A program made the translations under genes and the position numbers. From Olsenella porci (GTDB taxonomy: Bacteria; Actinomycetota; Coriobacteriia; Coriobacteriales; Atopobiaceae): a stretch of DNA of 64,000 nt. Position 1 is the stretch's first letter. Each line of letters starts with the position of its first letter. The stretch is from the NCBI RefSeq assembly GCF_009695875.1, contig NZ_VUNC01000001.1:62001-126000 (forward strand). The letters are read 5' to 3'. A model generated the notes under the pieces. It was given only the letters and a program-made list of their open reading frames with translations, did not search any database and was not told the DNA's origin. Below are positions 49,378-58,435 of this stretch, in pieces.

Positions 49378-50447
49378 CGGTACGTCACCTTGCCCTCGCC
49401 GGGAACGCACTCGCCCATCACGAATGGCTCAAAGCCCTTGGATGAGAGGGCCGCCATCACGTCGTCCACGTCGTCCTTGGCGACGATAACGCTCATGCCG
49501 ACGCCCATGTTGAAGGTCTTGTAGGCCTCGTCGGGGGTGAGGCCGGCGGCGTTGGCGCAATAGGTGATCACGGGCGGGACCTTCCAGGCAGGACCATCCT
49601 CGCCACCGCGGTAGACCACGGCGTCCACGTTGGAGGGAAGCGCCCTGTTGAGGTTCTCGGTGATGCCGCCGCCTGTGATGTGCGCCATGGCGTGGAAGGG
49701 CACGCCCTCCTTGAGAAGCTCGACGAGCTTCCCCGCATAGATGGTGGTCGGGCGCATGACGGCGTCGGCGAGGCTCTCCCCGCCCAGCTCCGCCAGGGGC
49801 TGGTTGAGCTCCTCCACGCTCTTCCCCTCGATGGCGACCTTGCGGACGAGGGAGTAGCCGTTTGAGTGGATGCCACTCGAGGGGAGCCCAAGGATGACGT
49901 CGCCCACGTTGACCTTGTGCGGACCGATCATCTTGGGACGGTCCACGACGCCCACCACAAAGCCCGCCAGGTCGTAGTCGTCGGGATCCATGACACCGGG
50001 GTGCTCTGCCATCTCGCCACCAACCAGGGCACAGCCGGACAGCTTGCATCCCTCTGCGATGCCGCCAACAATCTTTGCCACGTGCTCCGCCTTGAGCTTG
50101 CCGATGGCAACGTAGTCCAGGAAGAAGAGCGGCTCCGCGCCGATGGGCACCACGTCGTCCACGCACATGGCCACGAGGTCCTGGCCAACGGTCTCGTGGC
50201 GGTCAAGGAGCTGGGCGATGGCGAGCTTGGTTCCCACGCCGTCAGTGCCCGAGACGAGCACCGGGTCCTCCATGTCCTTGAAGCCCTTCATCGAGAAGCA
50301 GGAGCCAAATCCCCCAAGGCCACCTATGACCTCGGGACGGTTGGTCTGCCTCACGGCCTCCTTGATGGCGTCGACCGCGCGGGCGCCCTCGTCCACGTCC
50401 ACACCGGCGTCGGCGTAGGTAACGTGCTTGCCCTGCTGGCTCTGCAT
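49374..50447 (-). CDS. purM: phosphoribosylformylglycinamidine cyclo-ligase PurM
   Basis: The 357-residue ATP-dependent enzyme closes the imidazole ring to AIR. It begins with YADAGVDVDEG and has VSGTDGVGTK (ATP-binding), ALVGGEMAEHPG, GLPSSGIHSNGYSLV and AHITGGGITENL, all standard for PurM, at the usual length. AAGGAG lies 7 bases before ATG. It follows the sortase gene by 15 bases. Confidence 0.98.
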   Translation of the reverse strand: MQSQQGKHVTYADAGVDVDEGARAVDAIKEAVRQTNRPEVIGGLGGFGSCFSMKGFKDMEDPVLVSGTDGVGTKLAIAQLLDRHETVGQDLVAMCVDDVVPIGAEPLFFLDYVAIGKLKAEHVAKIVGGIAEGCKLSGCALVGGEMAEHPGVMDPDDYDLAGFVVGVVDRPKMIGPHKVNVGDVILGLPSSGIHSNGYSLVRKVAIEGKSVEELNQPLAELGGESLADAVMRPTTIYAGKLVELLKEGVPFHAMAHITGGGITENLNRALPSNVDAVVYRGGEDGPAWKVPPVITYCANAAGLTPDEAYKTFNMGVGMSVIVAKDDVDDVMAALSSKGFEPFVMGECVPGEGKVTYR

Positions 50448-50462
50448 GGCTCGTCTCCTTTG

Positions 50463-51317
50463 CTAGTTGCTCGCGGCAGTCGCCGCGTTTGCCTCTGACT
50501 TTGGTACGCACACCAGGATCGAGCGTCCGTACCCCTCATAGTAGTTGCAGGTCGAGAGGGTCAGCACGTGACTGGTCCCCTGGATTATCTGCTCGGCATC
50601 GGCCCGTCGCGACACGGCTTTTGCAAGCCGCTCCGTGAGGTAGGACCTGAACTCCTCGTCGGACGAGAAGCTGAACTGCCTCACGGTGGTGTCGTTGGGG
50701 TCCGTGAAGTAGACGAAGAGCGGCTCGAGCTCGTAGGATGCGCCTTCGGTCAGGTACCAGACCGTCGGCGTGTTGTCGAACGTCTCCTGGTCCTTGAGCA
50801 GGAACAGCGGCTGGAACATGGTGCCGTTCTTGAGGTGGTGGCCATACAGGATCGTCTGCTGGTCAACCATGCCTGGCGCGGTGTTCTGGTAGTCCATGAA
50901 CACCTGGCCAAACACGTCGTACTCCTTGCTAGGCCCATGGGTGAGGTAGAAGGAGTTGTCAGAATGCTGGAACACCGCATAGTTCACCACGGTCCCCGGC
51001 ACCTCGATCCAGCCCACGGCCTCGTCGTTCATCGCCTTGAGGGATTCCCAGTCCACCGTTTGGGCAGAGGACGCCGCGGACGAGTCGGTGGGTGAGGGCT
51101 CGGTCACGTACTTCTGCGCCATCTCCTTGGTCACCTGGTCCTGCCGCCAGTACCGGTACTGGTTAAACCCCCAGATGCCGGCAGCAACGATGAGCAGCCC
51201 GATGCCAACCACGATCAGGATGGTCGACAGGACCCGGCGCCAGCCGCGATGACCCTTCCCGCCACTAGTTTGGGCGACGGGGGCGGCGTGCGTGCCTCTC
51301 CTCTGCCTCTTTGCCAT
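50463..51317 (-). CDS. srtB: class B sortase
   Basis: The 284-residue membrane-anchored cysteine transpeptidase has a basic N-terminus, one membrane helix (about 29-52), and a sortase domain with H160 in ILYGHHLKNGTMF, C257 in VLTLSTC and R265 in YGRSILVC. The TLSTC form and the helical insert before the catalytic Cys fit class B. Class B enzymes anchor iron-related proteins or assemble pili at the wall, using motifs such as NPQTN. No sorting-signal protein was found in this window. It lies inside a purine operon, 19 bases after purE and 15 bases before purM. Confidence 0.92.
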   Translation of the reverse strand: MAKRQRRGTHAAPVAQTSGGKGHRGWRRVLSTILIVVGIGLLIVAAGIWGFNQYRYWRQDQVTKEMAQKYVTEPSPTDSSAASSAQTVDWESLKAMNDEAVGWIEVPGTVVNYAVFQHSDNSFYLTHGPSKEYDVFGQVFMDYQNTAPGMVDQQTILYGHHLKNGTMFQPLFLLKDQETFDNTPTVWYLTEGASYELEPLFVYFTDPNDTTVRQFSFSSDEEFRSYLTERLAKAVSRRADAEQIIQGTSHVLTLSTCNYYEGYGRSILVCVPKSEANAATAASN

Positions 51318-51336
51318 GTCTTCCTAACGGGATGCG

Positions 51337-51798
51337 CTAGGCCTCGGCCATGGAGCGCTTGAAGTCGACGATCACCTGGCGCCACTCGGGCGTGGTCGCA
51401 CCAAGAATCTGGGTGGCGTAGATGGCTGCGTTCTTGGCACCACCGATGGCTACGCAGGCCACGGGAACACCAGAGGGCATCTGAACCATGGAGAGAAGCG
51501 AGTCCATGCCGCCCAGATCGCTCGTCTTCATGGGGACGCCGACGATGGGGAGCGGCGTGTATGCCGCGACGACGCCACCCAGGTGCGCCGCCTTGCCCGC
51601 CGCGGCGATGATCACCTTGATGCCGCGGTCGGCGGCGGTGGAGGCCCACTCGTGGACCTTGGCGGGATTGCGGTGGGCAGAGGCGATCACCAGCTCGTAG
51701 GGAACCCCAAACTCGTCAAGCTGCTTGGTGCACGCCTCCATTGCGGGAAGGTCCGACTTGGAGCCCATGATGATGCCAACAAGCGGTGCGTCTGCCAT
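51337..51798 (-). CDS. purE: N5-carboxyaminoimidazole ribonucleotide mutase PurE
   Basis: The 153-residue enzyme has the class I PurE signatures: GIIMGSKSDLPAM, SAHRNPAKVHEW and AAAGKAAHLGGVVA. It should rearrange N5-CAIR to CAIR and normally requires PurK, which is not in the window, or act as an AIR carboxylase. The start is supported by AAGGAGG 6 bases before ATG. It is the first gene of the run purE-srtB-purM-purN. Confidence 0.97.
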   Translation of the reverse strand: MADAPLVGIIMGSKSDLPAMEACTKQLDEFGVPYELVIASAHRNPAKVHEWASTAADRGIKVIIAAAGKAAHLGGVVAAYTPLPIVGVPMKTSDLGGMDSLLSMVQMPSGVPVACVAIGGAKNAAIYATQILGATTPEWRQVIVDFKRSMAEA

Positions 51799-51813
51799 TG
51801 CTTCCTCCTTGTC

Positions 51814-51830
51814 GCGGGCCAAAAGCCCGC
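51814..51830 (-). promoter_or_regulatory. leader hairpin before purE
   Basis: GCGGGC-CAAAA-GCCCGC is a 6-bp hairpin immediately upstream of the purE ribosome site. A TATACT -10-like hexamer lies further upstream on the same strand (51851-51856), without a clear -35. It may tune expression of the operon. Confidence 0.4.
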
Positions 51831-51984
51831 TATTCTGTAATGACCCACCAAGTATAGACGGCATGGGCACCCATCGCGACCAAGGTGGGGAGCATCGGGG
51901 CGCCACCACGTCTTGTCCCCACCCCACGCCCGGACGCATGCGGCCTGCCCCCCGACGCCGTCTCTCGCACGCGAGGAGTTGCCC

Positions 51985-52857
51985 ATGCCCGATCAAGACG
52001 ACGTGTTCCTGTACCACCGCGAGGGAGCCTACATCCCGCGCGTCGCCGCGGTCCACGACCTCTGCGGTTACGGAAAGTGCTCGCTCGGCGTGGCGATACC
52101 CGTCCTCTCGGCAGCGGGTTGCGACGTGTGCCCCGTCCCCACCTCGCTCTTCTCGGCCCACACCAAGTTCCCGACCTTCTACATGCACGACACCACGCCC
52201 ATGCTTCACGAGTACCTGGACGCATGGGACCGCGAGGGGGTCGAGGTCGACGCAATCTACTCGGGCTTTTTGGGGTCTGCGCAGCAGGTTTTGGCAATCC
52301 AGCGCCTTTATCGGGAGCATCCAAACGCCCTGCGCATCGTCGACCCCGTCATGGGCGACGGTGGCAAGAAGTACCCCACATACACAGACGAAATGTGCCA
52401 GGCGACCGCCGGCCTCGTCGACGGTGCGGACCTGCTGACCCCCAACCTCACCGAGGCCTCCATCCTCACCCACCTGCCATACGAGGGCCAGTCGCCCGAC
52501 GATACCCAGGTGGCTCGCATGATGGACGGGCTCCTTGCCATGGGCGCCCGCTACGTGGTCCTCAAGGGCATCGTTCGCGGAGGAGACACGATCGTCAACT
52601 TTGTCGGAGGCCGCAACATGGGCATGGCGGCAGTCGATGGCAGGCTCCTCCCGTTTATGATCCATGGGACGGGTGACCTCTATGCCTCGTCGCTGCTCGC
52701 CGCCATCATGTGCGGACACGGGCTTGTGGACGCGGCGGGTTTCGCCGGGACCTTCGTTCGCAAGGCGATGGAGGTCACCAGGCGGCAACCCGACTACCAG
52801 ATGAGGGGCGTCAGCTTTGAGACGGTCCTAGGCGACGTCACCGCTCTCGTGGGGTAG
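51985..52857 (+). CDS. pyridoxal/pyridoxamine kinase, PdxY/PdxK-like
   Basis: The 290-residue PfkB/ribokinase-fold enzyme phosphorylates B6 vitamers. Motifs are VHDLCGYGKCSLG (substrate site), TPNLTEASILT (nucleotide site), and HGTGDLYASSLLAAI, which carries the anion hole and catalytic Asp. Family length is about 285. The ATG at 51985 has GAGGAG 7 bases before it. It diverges from purE and ends at a strong terminator. Substrate choice between pyridoxal and pyridoxamine is not readable. Confidence 0.88.
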   Translation: MPDQDDVFLYHREGAYIPRVAAVHDLCGYGKCSLGVAIPVLSAAGCDVCPVPTSLFSAHTKFPTFYMHDTTPMLHEYLDAWDREGVEVDAIYSGFLGSAQQVLAIQRLYREHPNALRIVDPVMGDGGKKYPTYTDEMCQATAGLVDGADLLTPNLTEASILTHLPYEGQSPDDTQVARMMDGLLAMGARYVVLKGIVRGGDTIVNFVGGRNMGMAAVDGRLLPFMIHGTGDLYASSLLAAIMCGHGLVDAAGFAGTFVRKAMEVTRRQPDYQMRGVSFETVLGDVTALVG

Positions 52858-52883
52858 CCCCCAGGCACAACGCAGAAAAAGAC

Positions 52884-52917
52884 GGGAGGGGACCGCCCTT
52901 GTGGACGGTCCCCTCCC
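52884..52917. terminator. bidirectional terminator
   Basis: GGGAGGGGACCG and CGGTCCCCTCCC form a 12-bp perfect stem; on the reverse strand GTCTTTTTC follows, and the spacing suits the convergent kinase and hypothetical genes. Confidence 0.88.
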
Positions 52918-52926
52918 CCCATTGCG

Positions 52927-53874
52927 CTACTTTCCAGCGGATTCGGAGCCGGCGGAGTCGGAGCTTGCCGACGAGGCGGAAGTCGCAGACGAATCCGCCT
53001 CGTCGCTCGAGGACGTGTCCGTGCGATCCACGATCAGGTCGTCGTCACTACTGCTGTCGCTCGAGTCGCTGCTTCCGAGGACGGAGCTGATTATCTCGGA
53101 CGGTGTGAACGACGAGGTGATGCTGTCGTGCAGCTTCTTCTGCATGTCCGCATCTATGCCCGTTATGGTGCAGTTGAACTTGACGCCCGAGGACGTGTTG
53201 GTCTTGGTCCAGATGAAGGTCATCAGCGTCTTGGTCTCGCCCGTGGGCTTGAGGAAGCCAAACAGGCTCGACGTCTGGATCTTGCCGTTCTCGCCCTCGT
53301 GGACGTTGACGTGATAGATGACGGTGTTGACGTTGGGGTTGAGCAGGGCGTTGACCGCAAGGGCCGTTGCCTGAATCTGCGAGCCGGAGAACACCTCGAG
53401 CTCGTTGGTCGAGGTGGTGTCCGTCACCGTGACCTCGATGCGATGGGTGTTCTCGTCCGCCTCGACGACCTGGAAGTCCTCGGGGAACTGGGTGAAGCCG
53501 TTGCCCCACTCCACGCCTCCCTCAAGGGCGGAGGCAACAGTTGAGACGCTCACGTCCTCGGAGAGGTTTGCGGTGCTCGCGCGGCGCGCAGCGGCACACG
53601 AGACCTGGCCGAGCACGACCACCAGGAGGATGACGATTACAAATCCGATGGCGGTGCGGGTGATGGTGGTGCCAACGTTTGAGCCGGAGGGGTCAGCCTG
53701 GGACAGCGGGTCGATGTCGACTCCCTGGCCCGCCTGCTCGCGATGCCGACGCTCCTTGCGGGCCGTCTCCTCGTTGGTGTGGCCGGTTTCGTCGACGGTG
53801 GCAAAGAGCTTCTCGGCCTGCTCGGCGTTGAGGGCGTCCTTCTCCCTGCGCGCTCCCTCTCTCTTCTTTGCCAT
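52927..53874 (-). CDS. membrane-anchored extracellular protein of unknown function
   Basis: The 315-residue protein starts with a charged cytoplasmic part (about 1-70, KREGARREKDALNAEQAEKL), followed by one membrane helix (about 73-93, AIGFVIVILLVVVLG) and CAAARR, possibly the outer face. The remaining 200 residues look beta-rich, with TVTDTTSTNELEVFSGSQI, VIYHVNVHEGENGKIQTSSL and TFIWTKTNTSSGVKF. The last 50 residues are Ser/Asp-rich (SSDSSDSSSDDDL), a wall-spanning or disordered tail. No family was recognised. It is transcribed alone and ends at a hairpin shared with the kinase gene. Confidence 0.8.
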   Translation of the reverse strand: MAKKREGARREKDALNAEQAEKLFATVDETGHTNEETARKERRHREQAGQGVDIDPLSQADPSGSNVGTTITRTAIGFVIVILLVVVLGQVSCAAARRASTANLSEDVSVSTVASALEGGVEWGNGFTQFPEDFQVVEADENTHRIEVTVTDTTSTNELEVFSGSQIQATALAVNALLNPNVNTVIYHVNVHEGENGKIQTSSLFGFLKPTGETKTLMTFIWTKTNTSSGVKFNCTITGIDADMQKKLHDSITSSFTPSEIISSVLGSSDSSDSSSDDDLIVDRTDTSSSDEADSSATSASSASSDSAGSESAGK

Positions 53875-53968
53875 CTGAAGTCTCCCGTAACGAACGTATG
53901 GTCACAACGCGGACGCGGCCCACGAGGTCTGAGTATAGATAATGAATCGCATCCGTTTCTTAATGCGA

Positions 53969-54010
53969 CCTCGTCTTCTTCCCAACTGCACGTATGGGGA
54001 GAAGACGAGG
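53969..54010 (-). terminator. terminator after the Nudix gene
   Basis: A 15-bp stem with one G-U pair (CCTCGTCTTCTTCCC / GGGGAGAAGACGAGG) lies 8 bases after the Nudix stop, marking the end of the dnaB-purA-degV-purD-nudix run. The T-tract is weak on this strand. Confidence 0.7.
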
Positions 54011-54018
54011 CCGTTTTG

Positions 54019-54768
54019 TCACTCGGAAGCCGTTTCCGCGTCTGGCGCCAGGCGACGCGAGACCGCGTCGCAGATGAGGGCACCTATCACGGTCTTCGCG
54101 TCCTCGATCCGCCCGTCGAGCACCGCGTCCACGAATTCGGGAAGGCTAACCAAGTCGACGTTGATGAACTCGTCGGCATCCGGGCTCGAGTGGTCAAGCG
54201 AGAGGTCAGTTGCCATGTAGATGTGGATGAGCTCGTCGGCAAAGCCGGCTGACGTGGCAATCGTGGTGAGAAACGCAATGTTGCGAGCCCTGAAGCCCGT
54301 CTCCTCCAAAAGCTCTCGCGAGGCGCAGTCCAGGGGATCCTCGCCGGGAGAGAGCTTTCCCGCGGGAATCTCGACCGTGACCCTGCCCAGTGCCGCACGG
54401 TACTGACGTACGAGGCAGATCCTGCCGTCCTCGGTGAGGGCAACGATTGCAACAGCGCCAGGATGCCTTACAACGTCCCTGATGGCAGGACGCCCGTCCG
54501 GGAGGGTGACCCTCAGCCGGTCGACGTCGAAGATCTTTCCACGCCACTCAACCTGCTCGGTGTCCACGCGCTCGGTCAGGGCGGCGTCGCGCGGGTCCTC
54601 GTCACCCAGGACGAGGTCGCGACGCTGGGGCTTGCCCGAGACGTGATCCTGGGACGAGCGGTCACCGTCGTAGGTAAAGGCGAGGGCTGAGTCCCTCACG
54701 CTCCTAAGCGCACCGGCGAGGGGCGAGGCCCCCTCGTCGTCCCTGTCCGCATCTTTGGGTGATGACAT
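54019..54768 (-). CDS. Nudix hydrolase, ADP-ribose pyrophosphatase-like
   Basis: The 249-residue protein has the complete Nudix box, GKLSPGEDPLDCASRELLEE followed by TGF (about 137-159), matching GX5EX7REUXEEXGU. HPGAVAIVALTEDGRICLVR and RQYRAALGRVTVEIPAGKLS match the ADP-ribose pyrophosphatase group, which needs Mg2+ and acts on ADP-ribose. The N-terminal 60 residues are hydrophilic and not typical of the family. ATG at 54768 has GGGAGG 8 bases before it; a GTG three codons earlier is possible. It follows purD by 18 bases. Confidence 0.88.
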   Translation of the reverse strand: MSSPKDADRDDEGASPLAGALRSVRDSALAFTYDGDRSSQDHVSGKPQRRDLVLGDEDPRDAALTERVDTEQVEWRGKIFDVDRLRVTLPDGRPAIRDVVRHPGAVAIVALTEDGRICLVRQYRAALGRVTVEIPAGKLSPGEDPLDCASRELLEETGFRARNIAFLTTIATSAGFADELIHIYMATDLSLDHSSPDADEFINVDLVSLPEFVDAVLDGRIEDAKTVIGALICDAVSRRLAPDAETASE

Positions 54769-54786
54769 TTCTCGCACCTCCCAGAC

Positions 54787-56085
54787 CTACAGGTTCTGAC
54801 GGCCCTTGATGGCCTTGATGCCAATGTCGTGACGGTAGGTCTTTCCCTCGAAGAAGATCTTGTCACAGGCCTGGTAGGCACGGTTTCGCGCCGCCTCGAA
54901 GGTGTCCGCCACGGCAGTAACGTCGAGCACGCGGCCACCGTTGGTGAGCAGGCTGCCATCCTCGCCGAGCTTGGTCCCGGCGTGGTACACGGTGACGCCC
55001 TCCATCTTGTTTGCCTCGTCGACTCCCGTGATGACCTTGCCCTTCTCGTAGTGGCCAGGGTAGCCGGCGCTCGTGAGAACGACGGAGACGGCCCAGTCGT
55101 CGTCCCAGCCGATGGTCGAAGGGTCGAGCGTGCCGGCATCGCAGGCGAGGAACGCCTCGACCAGGTCGCCCTTCATGCGGGGCAGCACGACCTGGGTCTC
55201 CGGATCGCCAAAGCGGGCGTTGAACTCCAGGACCTTGGGACCGTCCTTGGTGAGCATGAAGCCACCATAGAGGCAGCCGCTGTACGTGATGCCGTCAGCA
55301 CGCAGCTGGTCGATGACCCTCTGCTCGATGTCCACCATTTTCTCGAGCTCGCCAGGCAGGAGGATGGGCACGGGAGAGTACACGCCCATGCCGCCCGTGT
55401 TGGGGCCAAGGTCGCCATCGTAGGCGCGCTTGTGGTCCTGCGAGGTCGCAAGCGGAACGAGCGTGGTGCCGTCGGTGAGGGCGAGGAGCGAGCACTCGGG
55501 CCCCTCGAGCATCTCCTCCACCACCACGGTGGAGCCCGCCTCGCCAAAGTTCCCGCCAAAGCACTCGCGAACGCCCTCGAGCGCCTGCTCCGTGCTCTGG
55601 GCGACGATGACTCCCTTGCCCGCCGCCAGGCCATCGGCCTTCACGACGCATGGGCCGGCCAGCTTACGAACGTACTCCTCGCAGGGGGCCTGCTCCGTGA
55701 AGGAGCGGTAGCTTGCCGTGGGAACGCCGGCACGGGCCATGACCTCCTTGGCGAACTTCTTGGAGCCCTCCATCTGGGCAGCCACGCCCGAGGGACCAAA
55801 CACGGGGATGCCCTCGGCGCGGACCGCGTCGGCAACGCCGTTGACGAGCGGCGCCTCTGGCCCGATCACCACGAGGCCAATCCCGTTCTCGCGCGCGAAC
55901 CTCGCGACGTCCTCGGGGGAGTCCTGGTCGCAGTCCGCCTGGCTCGCCATCGCCAGCATGCCCCCGTTGCCCGGGGCCACCCAGAGCTTCCCCGCGCGGG
56001 GGGACTCGGCCAGCTTCACGAGGAGCGCGTGCTCGCGCCCACCCGAGCCAAGCAAGAGGATGTCTACCTTCTCTACGTTACTCAT
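54787..56085 (-). CDS. purD: phosphoribosylamine-glycine ligase PurD
   Basis: The 432-residue ATP-grasp enzyme joins glycine to phosphoribosylamine, the second step of purine synthesis. Motifs: LLLGSGGREHALLVKLAESP, VVKADGLAAGKGVIVA (ATP loop), DHKRAYDGDLGPNTGGMG and FNARFGDPETQ. Length is as usual. GGAGG lies 6 bases before ATG. It is in the purA-degV-purD-nudix group. Confidence 0.98.
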   Translation of the reverse strand: MSNVEKVDILLLGSGGREHALLVKLAESPRAGKLWVAPGNGGMLAMASQADCDQDSPEDVARFARENGIGLVVIGPEAPLVNGVADAVRAEGIPVFGPSGVAAQMEGSKKFAKEVMARAGVPTASYRSFTEQAPCEEYVRKLAGPCVVKADGLAAGKGVIVAQSTEQALEGVRECFGGNFGEAGSTVVVEEMLEGPECSLLALTDGTTLVPLATSQDHKRAYDGDLGPNTGGMGVYSPVPILLPGELEKMVDIEQRVIDQLRADGITYSGCLYGGFMLTKDGPKVLEFNARFGDPETQVVLPRMKGDLVEAFLACDAGTLDPSTIGWDDDWAVSVVLTSAGYPGHYEKGKVITGVDEANKMEGVTVYHAGTKLGEDGSLLTNGGRVLDVTAVADTFEAARNRAYQACDKIFFEGKTYRHDIGIKAIKGRQNL

Positions 56086-56108
56086 GCTTTTCCTCCAAAC
56101 GTCACCCG

Positions 56109-57047
56109 TCAGGGAATGTAGCGCAGGATACCAGCGGCTTCCTCGGCAGGAAGGAGCGACTGCGGCACGTAGGCAAGGCCCACCGCTCCGACGCCGAGGA
56201 GTGCCGTGGTCGTGGGGTTGGTGTTGAGAATCGCCGCCCTTTTCGCCTCGAACTCGTTGGTGTCGAGCGGCTTCTCGATGGTCGAGAGGAGCCGGGGCAC
56301 GCCCGCGTTGATCTCCACGTAGGTAAGCGGACCCACCACCTGCGAGTAGGAGCTCATCGAGCGCGCCATGTTACCGGCGAGGAGCCGAATGTCCGTGGAA
56401 CGGAACTGCTCCACGGCAACGCCGTCGTCGTCAATTGAGAAGCAGCGACGGACCCCGAGCGCACGAACGCGCAGAGAGTCGGCGCGGCCGAGAAGACCGT
56501 GGTGGACGCGGGCCCCAACGAGCGTCGGGCTGGCATCGGGGGCGGGGATGATGAGCGCCCGCGCCGACTCGGCAACCTTCACCGCACCCTCTACCGCCGC
56601 CTCCGTCGACATGCCGGCGTCGCGGTCGAGGACGAGACGCGCGAGGACGAGAGCCATTTGACCAGAGACGCACTTGGTGTCCACCACGTGCACGTTTGCC
56701 TCACGAACCCTGTGGGCGGCCTTGACGGCAAGGTCGTACGCATCGCGGATGCGAGACGAGACATGCAGCGAGACGATGTCGGTGTACCCCCTGTTGACGA
56801 GGGAGCGATAGACCCTCTCAAACTCCTCGACCGCGGGGGTGAACGTGGTCACCTGTCCCTTGGTTGAGGAGAGCTCCACGAAGAAGTCGACCGGATTGAG
56901 GTCGATGCAGTCGCGATAGCTATGACCGGCCACGCGGACGACGAGCGGCACAAGCGCGACCCCGGCCCTCTCCAGGTTGGAGAGGGGGAGGTCGCACGCG
57001 CTATCGCACACTATGGCAAAGCCCTTGCGGGCAGAATCCACGGCCAA
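56109..57047 (-). CDS. DegV family protein (fatty-acid binding fold)
   Basis: The 312-residue protein has DegV-like sequence: AIVCDSACDLPLSNLERAGV, TFTPAVEEFERVYRSLVNRG and NVHVVDTKCVSGQMALVLAR; the family binds long-chain fatty acids and in Gram-positives acts with FakA as FakB. FakA is not in the window. The start is uncertain: TTG at 57047, two bases after the purA stop, or GTG at 57041. Its place between purA and purD is unusual and may be only an operon effect. Confidence 0.85.
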   Translation of the reverse strand: MAVDSARKGFAIVCDSACDLPLSNLERAGVALVPLVVRVAGHSYRDCIDLNPVDFFVELSSTKGQVTTFTPAVEEFERVYRSLVNRGYTDIVSLHVSSRIRDAYDLAVKAAHRVREANVHVVDTKCVSGQMALVLARLVLDRDAGMSTEAAVEGAVKVAESARALIIPAPDASPTLVGARVHHGLLGRADSLRVRALGVRRCFSIDDDGVAVEQFRSTDIRLLAGNMARSMSSYSQVVGPLTYVEINAGVPRLLSTIEKPLDTNEFEAKRAAILNTNPTTTALLGVGAVGLAYVPQSLLPAEEAAGILRYIP

Positions 57048-57049
57048 GG

Positions 57050-58330
57050 CTAGTTCCAGTAGCGGTTGATTGTCTGCTCGCGGTCGGGACCGACGGTGAT
57101 GATAGAGGCCCTCACGCCGGCGAGCTGCTCCAGGAAGTCGATGTAGTCCTTTGCCTCACGGGGAAGCTGGTAGAAGTTGCGAACGCCCGAGATGTCGCAC
57201 TTCCAGCCCGGAAGGGTCTCGTACACCGGCTTTGCGTGGTAGAACACGCTCTGGTGCTCGGGCACCGTGGTGTAGCGCTTGCCATCGCACTCGTACGCCA
57301 CGCAGACCTTGATCTGGTCCAGGCACCCAAGGACGTCGAGCTTGGTGATTGCCAGGTCGGTGAGCCCGTTGACGCGTGCGGCGTAGTTGACCACGACCGC
57401 GTCGTACCACCCGCAGCGACGCTTGCGGCCGGTGGTCACGCCATACTCGTGGCCGACCTCGCCCAGCTTGTCTCCGACCTCGTCAAAGAGCTCGGTCGGG
57501 AAGGGACCGGAGCCAACGCGGGTCAGGTACGCCTTCGCAACGCCCAGGACGCGGTCGATGCGGGTGGGGCCCACGCCCGACCCGGTCACCGCGCCGCCGG
57601 CGGTGCAGTTGGAGGAGGTCACGAACGGATAGGTGCCGTGGTCGATGTCGAGCATCGTCGCCTGCGCGCCCTCAAAGAGGATGTTCTTCCCCTGCTCGAG
57701 CTGCTCGTTGAGAAAGAGCGAGCTCTCCACGATGTAGGGACGGATGCGCTCGGCATAGGGGAGGTAGGTCTCGCAGATCTGGTCGACCGTATAGGTGGGG
57801 AGCTCGTAGACCTTCTCGAGGATGGGGTTGGTGTAGGCGAGCGCGCTCTCCAACTTCTCGCGGAAGATGTGCTCGTCGAGCATGTCCTGGATGCGCAGAC
57901 CGGTGCGGTTCATCTTGTCCATGTAGCAGGGGCCAACGCCGCGCTTGGTTGTGCCGATGAGGTTCTTGCCGAGCTTCTTCTCGTGTGCGCCGTCGAGGTC
58001 CTTGTGATAGGGCATCACGATGTGCGCGTTGCCAGAGATCTTGAGGTCATCACAAGAGATGCCCTGCTTCTCCAGGACATCGATCTCGCCCAGAAGCACC
58101 TCGGGATCGACGATGCAGCCGTTACCGATGACGGGATAGACGCCCTTGTACATGACGCCCGAGGGCACCTGGTGAAGCGCGAGCTTGTGCCCGTTGGCAA
58201 TGACCGTGTGTCCCGCGTTGGCACCACCGGCATAGCGGCAGACCACGTCGAATTCGCCAGAGATAAGGTCGGTGACCTTACCCTTGCCCTCGTCTCCCCA
58301 CTGAGTTCCAACTAGCACTGATGCCGGCAT
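57050..58330 (-). CDS. purA: adenylosuccinate synthetase PurA
   Basis: The 426-residue GTP-dependent enzyme converts IMP and aspartate to adenylosuccinate. Motifs: GTQWGDEGKGKVTDLI (GTP loop), NGHKLALHQVPSGV, GTTKRGVGPCYMDK, and RKRRCGWYD with WYDAVVVNYAARVNGLTD. Length is as usual. The ribosome site AGGGGA precedes ATG. It follows dnaB by 105 bases without an obvious terminator, so co-transcription is likely. Confidence 0.98.
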   Translation of the reverse strand: MPASVLVGTQWGDEGKGKVTDLISGEFDVVCRYAGGANAGHTVIANGHKLALHQVPSGVMYKGVYPVIGNGCIVDPEVLLGEIDVLEKQGISCDDLKISGNAHIVMPYHKDLDGAHEKKLGKNLIGTTKRGVGPCYMDKMNRTGLRIQDMLDEHIFREKLESALAYTNPILEKVYELPTYTVDQICETYLPYAERIRPYIVESSLFLNEQLEQGKNILFEGAQATMLDIDHGTYPFVTSSNCTAGGAVTGSGVGPTRIDRVLGVAKAYLTRVGSGPFPTELFDEVGDKLGEVGHEYGVTTGRKRRCGWYDAVVVNYAARVNGLTDLAITKLDVLGCLDQIKVCVAYECDGKRYTTVPEHQSVFYHAKPVYETLPGWKCDISGVRNFYQLPREAKDYIDFLEQLAGVRASIITVGPDREQTINRYWN

Positions 58331-58435
58331 TGAGTCCCCTCTCGAAGCTGCGTTCGATACTCAGTCAAGTATACGACGGACCCGCCTGAGCCCATCCCAG
58401 ACTGCGGGGGCACTCGGAGCCACCACTTGCCCAGC

